From positions 1-64,000 of the forward strand of contig JAAELT010000115.1 of NCBI GenBank assembly GCA_024226315.1: a stretch of DNA of 64,000 nucleotides, written 5' to 3'. This document shows, piece after piece, positions 37,636 through 44,128 of the stretch. Numbering within the stretch: position 1 is the first letter of the stretch; every line of letters begins with the position of its first letter. The notes beneath the pieces are model-generated. The model ran no database searches and was not told where the DNA came from. It saw nothing but the letters and a program-made list of their open reading frames with translations. Position numbers and translations under genes: made by a program. The DNA is from a bacterium. Its GTDB lineage: Bacteria > Acidobacteriota > Thermoanaerobaculia > Multivoradales > J023.

Positions 37636-38607
37636 ATGTTAGAAGCACAAAGCGATCGGATCCTCGACCTGGTGCAGTCCGCTGTCAAGGTCGAGACCGA
37701 GATCGACACACACACCGAAGAGATCGGGGCGCGTCTCGACGAAGAGTTCGCGCCCGCGGTCACAGGTTGGGATGAGGGCCAGCCGAGGCCCGACTTCCGG
37801 ACCCAGTTCAAGGCTCTGAAAGCCAAACTCGGCTTCTCGCGAGAGCAGCTGAGCACGGCCGAGGAGCACACCATCGACCTGGTCAAGCAGGGGGTCGAGC
37901 TGCGCACGGAGCGCACCGTGATCTTCGAGGGTCTCTACGAAGACTTCTCGAGCATGCGGCGCACCGTCGAGGAGCTCTACCGCGGCAAGGGCAAGGGCAA
38001 CGCCAACGTCTTTGTCATCGCCGGCATCCAAGGGCCCACGTCCCAGGTGCCGACGAAGCTGCTGCGTCAGGTCGATCTCGCGATCAGGCACCTGCGCCAG
38101 CCGGACCTCGAGTTTCCGGCCGCCCGTTTCGACGGGACCCGGCTCGAGCCCAGCCAGCTGTTGCAGGTGCTCGAACCCTACTCGGTGAGCATGCACGACG
38201 TGCAGGGCGCACTGGGTAAGGTGGCCAGCGAGCTCAACGCCAGCCGCAAGGAGAAGAACCGCGCCATGGCGAGCCACAAGATCACTTTCAAGTGGGTCGC
38301 CAGAACCGCGGAGTCTCTCTTCGAGCTCGCCGGCGAGCACGAGCTCGCCGAACGCATCCGCCCCTCCGCCCGCCGGCCTGGCCGCCGGGCAGTGGAGGTG
38401 GCGAATGAAGGCGAGTCCGAGTCCGCCTCCCAGGACGGGGACGGCCAGGACGGAGACGTCCCGGCCAGTAGCGCCCCCGCCCAGGACACGGCGGAGTCCG
38501 CTTCCGGTGACGGTGGATCGGGTGAGCCCACGGGCGAATCCGAGCCCACCGCCTCACCGGCGGTAGACACGGCGGCGGAGCCTGCTCCGTCGTCGTCGGA
38601 CGGCTGA
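37636..38607 (+). CDS. Hypothetical protein with helical core and acidic tail
   Basis: 323 residues; the start has AAAGGAGATAAAGG just upstream. The first 235 residues are mostly helical with coiled-coil character (DRILDLVQSAVKVETEIDTH). A stretch YRGKGKGNANVFVIAGIQGP resembles a glycine-rich loop but is not a Walker A motif. The last 75 residues are low-complexity Ser/Glu/Asp/Gly/Pro. I do not recognise a family. It ends the operon and is followed by a good terminator. Confidence 0.62.
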   Translation: MLEAQSDRILDLVQSAVKVETEIDTHTEEIGARLDEEFAPAVTGWDEGQPRPDFRTQFKALKAKLGFSREQLSTAEEHTIDLVKQGVELRTERTVIFEGLYEDFSSMRRTVEELYRGKGKGNANVFVIAGIQGPTSQVPTKLLRQVDLAIRHLRQPDLEFPAARFDGTRLEPSQLLQVLEPYSVSMHDVQGALGKVASELNASRKEKNRAMASHKITFKWVARTAESLFELAGEHELAERIRPSARRPGRRAVEVANEGESESASQDGDGQDGDVPASSAPAQDTAESASGDGGSGEPTGESEPTASPAVDTAAEPAPSSSDG

Positions 38608-38614
38608 TCCCTTC

Positions 38615-38660
38615 CCCGGGCGGCTCGCGGCCTCGCGCCGTGGGTCGCCCGGGTTTTTCT
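38615..38660 (+). terminator. Intrinsic terminator of the 37-38.6 kb operon
   Basis: A perfect 8-bp stem, CCCGGGCG (38615-38622) with CGCCCGGG (38646-38653), is followed directly by TTTTTCT. It sits 8 bp past the stop codon and also separates the convergent glutamate-synthase gene. Confidence 0.85.
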
Positions 38661-38679
38661 GTCGCTCGGGCGCGGCTCC

Positions 38680-40293
38680 CTACAAAGGCACCGCGCCGCC
38701 GTACTTGACCCCCGTCAGATACGCGACGTCACGCTTCCAGGTCGTGAGGTCGTGGGTGCGGAACTGGCCGAGGTGGGTGTGGCCGCAGGCGCGGGCGAGG
38801 ACCTGCATGAGCTCGACGGAGGACTCGAAGAAGCGTTGTAGGCGCTTGGCGGCGATCTGGACGGTGAGGCGGGCGCGCAGGTGCTCTTTCTGGGTGGCGA
38901 TGCCCACCGGGCAGTTGTTGGTGTGGCAGGCGCGCATCCCCAGGCAGCCGATGGCCTGGATGGCGGAGTTGGAGACGGCGACGCCGTCGGCGCCCAGGGC
39001 CATGGCCTTGGCGAAGTCGGCCGGTTTGCGCAGGCCGCCGGTGGCGATCAACGTCACACCCTTGCAGCCGCGCTCGTCGAGGTAGCGGCGGGCGCGGGCC
39101 AGGGCCGGCACGGTGGGCACCGAGATGTTGTCCTTGAAGATGTTGGGCGCCGCGCCGGTGCCGCCGCCGCGACCGTCGAGGATCACGTAGTCGACGCCGA
39201 TGCGCAGGGCCGCGTCGAGGTCATCCTCCACGTGCTGGGCGGAGAGCTTGAAGCCGATGGGGATGCCGGAGGTGGCTTCTCGCACCTCCTCGGCGAAGCG
39301 GCGGAAGTCGTCTTCGTGCTGCCAGTCGGGGAAACGCGGCGGCGATACCGCCGACTGCCCCTCGGGCAGGCCCCGGACCTTGGCGATCTTGCCCTTGACC
39401 TTGTGCCCCGGCAGGTGGCCGCCGGTGCCGGTCTTGGCGCCCTGGCCGCCCTTGAAGTGGAAGGCCTGGCACTTCTGGACCTTGTCCATCGAGTAGCCGA
39501 AGCGGGCCGAGGCCAGCTCGTAGAAGTAGCGGCTGTTGGCCTCCTGCTCTTCGGGCAGCATGCCGCCCTCGCCGGAGCAGATGCCGGTGCCGGCCATCTC
39601 GGCGCCCAGTGACAGCGCCACCTTGGCCTCTTCGGACAGGGCGCCGAAGCTCATGTCGGAAACGAAGAGCGGAATCTCGAGCCGCAGGGGTTTGTCGGCC
39701 TTGGGGCCGATCACCAGCTCGGTGCCGACTCCGGCGTCGTCGAGCTGGGGCAGGGTGGCGAGTTGGGCGGTGAGGAACTGCAGATCGTCCCAGGTCGGCA
39801 GCTCCCGGCGGTCGACACCCATGGCCGACACCGCGCCGTGGTGGCCGACTTTTGCCAGACCGCCCGCGGCAAGCTCCCGGATCAGCGCGTTGTGCGGCTC
39901 CTCGGGGGTGCCGTGGTGGTCCTGGTAGAGGCCCTGGAAAGCGTCGCGGTCGTAGGCCTGGGGATGTTCTTTCTCCCAGGCGCCGATCTCGTCGGCGTCC
40001 ACGTAGACGCCGCCGTCCTGGATCCAGGCCGAGAATTTGTGCAGCACCTCGTGGTTGTCATAGGCGCTGACCCCGGTCTTGTAGCGGTAGTCCCACTGGT
40101 GGACGCCGCACACGATGTCGTCGCCGACGATCTCGGCGTCGGCCATCAGAGCGCCGCGGTGCAGGCAGCGGCCGTAGAGGACGGAGACGTCGTCGTCCCA
40201 GCGGATCACCACCAGGTCGACATTGGCGACCAGGGCGTAGGCCGGCTTGCGGTCCGCGAGCTCGTTCCAGTCGGCGATCTTCTGTCTCTGCAT
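38680..40293 (-). CDS. Rieske-fused, glutamate-synthase-like FMN oxidoreductase
   Basis: This 537-residue protein has an N-terminal Rieske 2Fe-2S domain (CLHRGAL and CGVHQWDY, giving C-x-H and C-x2-H). It is followed by a GltB-type FMN barrel (LFVSDMSFGALSEEAKVALS, ATGGLRKPADFAKAMALGAD) with the 3Fe-4S cysteines in CLGMRACHTNNCPVG. The glutaminase domain of true glutamate synthase is missing. Such FMN-barrel proteins may bind glutamate or another amino acid and pass electrons through the Rieske centre. It is divergent from a membrane redox operon that includes a second Rieske protein. Confidence 0.85.
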   Translation of the reverse strand: MQRQKIADWNELADRKPAYALVANVDLVVIRWDDDVSVLYGRCLHRGALMADAEIVGDDIVCGVHQWDYRYKTGVSAYDNHEVLHKFSAWIQDGGVYVDADEIGAWEKEHPQAYDRDAFQGLYQDHHGTPEEPHNALIRELAAGGLAKVGHHGAVSAMGVDRRELPTWDDLQFLTAQLATLPQLDDAGVGTELVIGPKADKPLRLEIPLFVSDMSFGALSEEAKVALSLGAEMAGTGICSGEGGMLPEEQEANSRYFYELASARFGYSMDKVQKCQAFHFKGGQGAKTGTGGHLPGHKVKGKIAKVRGLPEGQSAVSPPRFPDWQHEDDFRRFAEEVREATSGIPIGFKLSAQHVEDDLDAALRIGVDYVILDGRGGGTGAAPNIFKDNISVPTVPALARARRYLDERGCKGVTLIATGGLRKPADFAKAMALGADGVAVSNSAIQAIGCLGMRACHTNNCPVGIATQKEHLRARLTVQIAAKRLQRFFESSVELMQVLARACGHTHLGQFRTHDLTTWKRDVAYLTGVKYGGAVPL

Positions 40294-40416
40294 CTCGTCC
40301 TCCGGATGTTCTCGAGCGCCGGAGCCGGCTCGGGTCCCGGGCCTGCCCGGCGAATATTTCTGTAGTCGACTCTAGGCGAATCATCAGAGTATTTGGCGCA
40401 GGGGTCAAGGCGGTTA

Positions 40417-40453
40417 CCGGATGCGCGCTCCCAGCTCGAGAGCTCATCCGGTT
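40417..40453. promoter_or_regulatory. Inverted repeat in the divergent intergenic region
   Basis: ACCGGATG (40417-40424) and CATCCGGT (40446-40453) form an 8-bp dyad with a 21-bp centre, midway in the 271-bp gap between the divergent redox genes. It could be an operator controlling both. I see no convincing promoter hexamers beside it, and nothing else in the gap. Confidence 0.35.
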
Positions 40454-40564
40454 ACTGGTGTGGGTTCGGTTAGACTGCGTACAGACCTGGCGATGCAGAC
40501 CGTGTAACCCGAAACTCCGGAGGCGCAAACCCCGGGTCATGAGCTTCGGGACCAGGAGGAATCC

Positions 40565-40825
40565 GTGTTGACGTTCGCGACATGGCTGGTGAGCATTCTC
40601 GCGATCTACGCCGTGGTCGGCTTCGTGTTCGCGATCGTGTTCGTGTGGAGGGGCGTCGGCCGGATCGACCCCGCGGCGGCCGAGGGGACCTGGGGGTTCC
40701 GCCTGCTGATCATCCCCGGCGCCGCCGCCTTGTGGCCAATCCTGGCCAGGCGGTGGCTGCGTGGCGAGGGGCCACCGGAAGAGCGCAACCCACACCGGAA
40801 CGCGGCGAGGAAGGGAGGGCGATGA
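40565..40825 (+). CDS. Small membrane protein of the redox operon
   Basis: 86 residues starting at GTG, with AGGAGG 6 nt upstream. Two membrane helices (WLVSILAIYAVVGFVFAIVF; LLIIPGAAALWPIL) are joined by a short loop, and the C-terminus is basic. It overlaps the next gene as ATGA. No family is assigned. Its size and place suggest an accessory subunit or anchor for the ferric-reductase-like protein. Confidence 0.72.
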   Translation: MLTFATWLVSILAIYAVVGFVFAIVFVWRGVGRIDPAAAEGTWGFRLLIIPGAAALWPILARRWLRGEGPPEERNPHRNAARKGGR

Positions 40826-41361
40826 TCGCGCCGCTCAGACGTCGCCATAGATGGATGACGGTGACGCTGGCGCTCGCCGTGCCGGTGCTCTACGTCGCGG
40901 CTCTCGCCGTCCGCCCGGATGAGCCGGCGCCCAGGGAGCTGCCGGCGACCCTCGCGGGAGCCGGGTCCAGGCCCGGCCAGCCGGTGACCGAGCTCGGCGA
41001 CCTGTTCGCCGATCCGCGGATCGCGGTGACTACCAGCCGCGGCGGCGGCCATTGGTGGCTGTGGTTCGAGCCCGCGGCACCGGTCACCCGGCCGGAGACG
41101 CTGGTCTACTGGGCGCCGTCGGCGCCGGACCTGGCCTCCGGCGTGCCGGACGACGCCTACCTGCTCGGCACCCTGGCGGGCTCGAGGAGGCGTGCGTTCG
41201 CCCTGCCCGCGAGCGTCTGGGGCCGGGCCGGCTGGCTGGTGCTCTACAGCCTCGGCCACCAGGAGGCCTTCGCCACGGCCGAGCTGCCGCCGGTCGGTGG
41301 GCGGCCGCCCGTCGTGCAGGATCCGCCGCTCACCCTGGGACTGGAGGAGCCCGGCTCGTGA
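40822..41361 (+). CDS. Membrane-anchored hypothetical protein of the redox operon
   Basis: 179 residues with an N-terminal membrane anchor (WMTVTLALAVPVLYVAALAV) and a soluble outer domain containing HWWLWFEP and WGRAGWLVLYSLGHQEAFAT. No cysteines or haem motifs were seen, and I do not recognise the family. The start overlaps the preceding stop as ATGA, and the stop overlaps the next gene as GTGA. Confidence 0.68.
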   Translation: MIAPLRRRHRWMTVTLALAVPVLYVAALAVRPDEPAPRELPATLAGAGSRPGQPVTELGDLFADPRIAVTTSRGGGHWWLWFEPAAPVTRPETLVYWAPSAPDLASGVPDDAYLLGTLAGSRRRAFALPASVWGRAGWLVLYSLGHQEAFATAELPPVGGRPPVVQDPPLTLGLEEPGS

Positions 41362-42476
41362 GCGTGTCTTACCAGGCGGTGCAGTGGAACCGCCAGAAGA
41401 AGATCTACGACGGCCTGATCCTGGCGGGCATCGTGCTCTACCTGGCGCTGTTCATCGGCGTCGGTTTCGCGATCCACCCGGAGGCCACGGGAGAGACGAT
41501 GCTCATCCGAGGGCTGGGCACGGCGGCGCTATTGCTCCTTCACGTCATCCTGTCGATCGGGCCGCTCGCCCGCCTCGATCAGCGCTTCCTGCCGCTGCTC
41601 TACAACCGCCGTCACCTCGGGGTAACGATGTTCGTCCTCGCCCTGGCCCACGGCGCCTTCTCGATCGTCCAGTTCCACGCCCTGGGCAACCTCAATCCGT
41701 TGGTCAGCATGCTGGTGTCGAACACCCGCTTCGACAGCTTGAGCCAGTTCCCGTTCCAGCCGCTGGGCTTCGTGGCGCTCGTCATCCTGTTCCTGATGGC
41801 AGCCACCAGCCACGACTTCTGGCTCGCCAACCTGTCGGCGCCGGTGTGGAAGTCGCTGCACATGCTGGTCTACGTGGCCTATGCCCTGATCGTGCTGCAC
41901 GTCGCCCTCGGGGTGCTGCAGTACGAGACGTCTCCGCTGCTGGCGGCGCTCCTGGGGCTGGGGCTGCTGTGGGTGCTGGGTTTGCACGTGATCGCCGGCC
42001 GCCGGGAAGCCCGAGTCGATGCCGTCGCGCCCGAGGCGCGCCCAGCAAGCGTCACGCCGGAGGTACGCCCGGCAAACGTCGCGCCGGAGGCGCGCCCAGC
42101 AAACACAGCCGCCGAAGGCGGCTACGTCGACGTTTGCGGCGTCGACGACATCCGCGAGAATCGGGGCAAGGTGGTGACGGTCGCCGGCGAGAGGCTGGCC
42201 GTGTTCCGGTACGACGGCAAGATCTCGGCCATGTCGAACGCCTGCCAGCACCAGAACGGGCCCCTGGGCGAGGGCAAGATCGTCGACGGCCTGGTGGTCT
42301 GTCCTTGGCACGGCTTCCAGTACAAGCCCGACTGCGGCGCGTCGCCGGAGCCGTTCACCGAGAAGGTGCCGACATTCCGCGCCCGCGTTTCGGGCGGGCG
42401 TGTGCTGGTCGACCCGCGGCCCCTGCCGCCCTGCACGGCGGTGGAGCCGGCGCTGATCGAAGGAGGCGGAGCATGA
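41358..42476 (+). CDS. Ferric-reductase-like membrane domain fused to a Rieske domain
   Basis: 372 residues from GTG 41358. Six membrane helices carry histidines at positions expected for b-type haem (HVILSIGPLARLD, LALAHGAFSI, SLHMLVYVAYALIVLHVALG), as in the YedZ/MsrQ-type ferric reductase family. A linker of three 9-residue repeats follows, then a C-terminal Rieske domain with CQHQNGPLG and CPWHGFQY. Electrons probably pass between haem and the 2Fe-2S centre at the membrane. The partner is unknown; no MsrP-like gene is present. Confidence 0.82.
   Translation: MSVSYQAVQWNRQKKIYDGLILAGIVLYLALFIGVGFAIHPEATGETMLIRGLGTAALLLLHVILSIGPLARLDQRFLPLLYNRRHLGVTMFVLALAHGAFSIVQFHALGNLNPLVSMLVSNTRFDSLSQFPFQPLGFVALVILFLMAATSHDFWLANLSAPVWKSLHMLVYVAYALIVLHVALGVLQYETSPLLAALLGLGLLWVLGLHVIAGRREARVDAVAPEARPASVTPEVRPANVAPEARPANTAAEGGYVDVCGVDDIRENRGKVVTVAGERLAVFRYDGKISAMSNACQHQNGPLGEGKIVDGLVVCPWHGFQYKPDCGASPEPFTEKVPTFRARVSGGRVLVDPRPLPPCTAVEPALIEGGGA
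42024..42104 (+). repeat. Three 27-bp repeats encoding a Pro/Ala/Arg linker
   Basis: Consecutive units encode VAPEARPAS, VTPEVRPAN and VAPEARPAN, between the membrane and Rieske domains. The array is in frame and likely sets linker length; such repeats change copy number easily. Confidence 0.75.
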
Positions 42477-43246
42477 GCGACCGCCAACCGAGCGACGACG
42501 AGTTCTACACCGGCTACTTGCCCACCGTGCCGCCCGGTATCGCCCGGCGGGTGCGCGCGGCAGTCGTCCTGGCGCTGGCACTCAGCGTCGTCGTGGCACT
42601 GGTGCTGGTCTTCGGCCAGCGAGGCTTTTCGGCGGCGGTCTACGAGTTCCTGGTCTTTCGCGATTTCGAGGGCGTGGTCGAGGAAGATCCCTACCCGACC
42701 CTGGCGGTGCACCGCCCCGGGCGCTCGGCCGGCGATGACACGTCACGCCTCTACCTGGTCGGCCCCGGCAAGCTGGGCGCCGACGAGGAGGTCGAGGGGC
42801 TCGACGGCCAGGCGGTTCGGTTACGCGGCTCGCTGATCTACCGCGACGACCAGACCATGGTCGAGGTGGAGCGGGGCTCGGTGAAGCCGTTGTCCGAAGC
42901 GCCGGCCGATGGGTTCGTGGGCGAGAAGTCACTCGGGGTGCATACGCTCCGGGGGATGATCGTCGACACCAAGTGTTACTTCGGGATCATGAAGCCGGGC
43001 GGCGGCAAGCCCCACCGAGCATGCGCCACACGCTGCATCGCGGGCGGAATCCCGCCGGTGTTCGTGGTGAGCGACACCGAGGGGCTGGCCGCCTACCTGA
43101 TGCTGGTGGGAGCCGACGGCCGCGCGGTCAATCAGGAGGTTTTGGATCTGGTCGCCGAGCCACTCGAGATCACTGGTGAGATCGTTCGGCTCGATAATCT
43201 CTGGATTCTGAAGGCCGAGCCCGCCGACTACCATCGTATGCTGTAA
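42473..43246 (+). CDS. Membrane-anchored protein with a conserved Cys/His signature
   Basis: 257 residues with one membrane helix (AAVVLALALSVVVALVLVF). The C-terminal domain holds VDTKCYFGIMKPGGG, then HRACATRCIAGGIPP. That is Cys, then Met, His and two more Cys in a compact cluster suited to binding copper, haem or Fe-S. A preceding OB-like segment (LDGQAVRLRGSLIYRD) is repeated in style near the end (LEITGEIVRLDN). ATG overlaps the previous stop. It completes the four-gene redox operon. Confidence 0.7.
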   Translation: MSDRQPSDDEFYTGYLPTVPPGIARRVRAAVVLALALSVVVALVLVFGQRGFSAAVYEFLVFRDFEGVVEEDPYPTLAVHRPGRSAGDDTSRLYLVGPGKLGADEEVEGLDGQAVRLRGSLIYRDDQTMVEVERGSVKPLSEAPADGFVGEKSLGVHTLRGMIVDTKCYFGIMKPGGGKPHRACATRCIAGGIPPVFVVSDTEGLAAYLMLVGADGRAVNQEVLDLVAEPLEITGEIVRLDNLWILKAEPADYHRML

Positions 43247-43330
43247 GCTCGGGCGCGGGGGACCGTACACTGAGCTTCGAGGGAATAAGCTGCGAACGAG
43301 CTTCGTAGCTTGGTCGCAGGAGGTGTCCCG

Positions 43331-44125
43331 ATGCCTGAGCAGCTGACCGGCTCGCCGACCGTCTACCCGCCCAGCGGCGAGCTGCTGCCGTCTGGCGTGA
43401 TCTCCGAGGGACGCTACGAGGTGCGCTACGCGCGCAGCGAGGAGGAGCTCGACGAGCTCCTGAAGCTGCGGTTCGAGGTCTTCAACGTCGAGCTCGGTGA
43501 AGGCCTCGAGTCCTCCTTGGCCACCGGCCGCGACCGCGACGAGTTCGACGCGGTGTGCCACCACCTGATCGTCGTCGAGCGGGCCACGGAGCGGATCATC
43601 GGCACGTACCGTCTGCAGACCAGCGCAATGGCTGAGCGCTCCATCGGTTTCTACTCCGACGCCGAATTCGATCTCTCGCGGCTGCCGCTGGCGGTGATCG
43701 CCGACTCGGTGGAGCTAGGCCGAGCTTGCATCGCTGTCGAACATCGGAACACCCAGGTGTTGTTCCTGCTGTGGAAGGGCCTGGCGCGGTACATGGCGGC
43801 GACCGGCCAGCGCTATCTCTTCGGCTGTTGCTCCCTGACCAGCCAGGAACCGGCCGAGGGCTGGGCGGTGATGGAGCTGCTCGAGAAGCGTGGTCAGGTC
43901 CATCCCGAGCTTCTCACCGTGCCGCGACCGGGCTTCGAGTGCCTGCAGGGCGGGCGGTTCGAGGGCAGAGTCAAGATCCCCAAGCTGTTCCGCATCTACC
44001 TGCGCCACGGCGCCCTGGTCTGCGGCCCGCCGGCGATCGACCGACGGTTCAAGACCATCGACTACCTGGTGATCTTCGACGTCGACGCCATGGACGAGCG
44101 GCGGTTCCGCACGTTCTTCGGCTGA
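43331..44125 (+). CDS. OlsB-like N-acyltransferase (GNAT fold)
   Basis: 264 residues from ATG 43331, with AGGAGGT 6 nt upstream. The sequence LKLRFEVFNVELGEGLESS, then HHLIVVE, IIGTYRL and VELGRACIAVEHR, follows the ornithine/hemolysin N-acyltransferase family, which acylates ornithine or a similar amine using acyl-ACP. This is the first step of ornithine-lipid synthesis. A hydrolase/DedA/ATP-grasp fusion gene begins 3 bp after it, so the two probably work on the same lipid. Confidence 0.78.
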   Translation: MPEQLTGSPTVYPPSGELLPSGVISEGRYEVRYARSEEELDELLKLRFEVFNVELGEGLESSLATGRDRDEFDAVCHHLIVVERATERIIGTYRLQTSAMAERSIGFYSDAEFDLSRLPLAVIADSVELGRACIAVEHRNTQVLFLLWKGLARYMAATGQRYLFGCCSLTSQEPAEGWAVMELLEKRGQVHPELLTVPRPGFECLQGGRFEGRVKIPKLFRIYLRHGALVCGPPAIDRRFKTIDYLVIFDVDAMDERRFRTFFG

Positions 44126-44128
44126 TCC

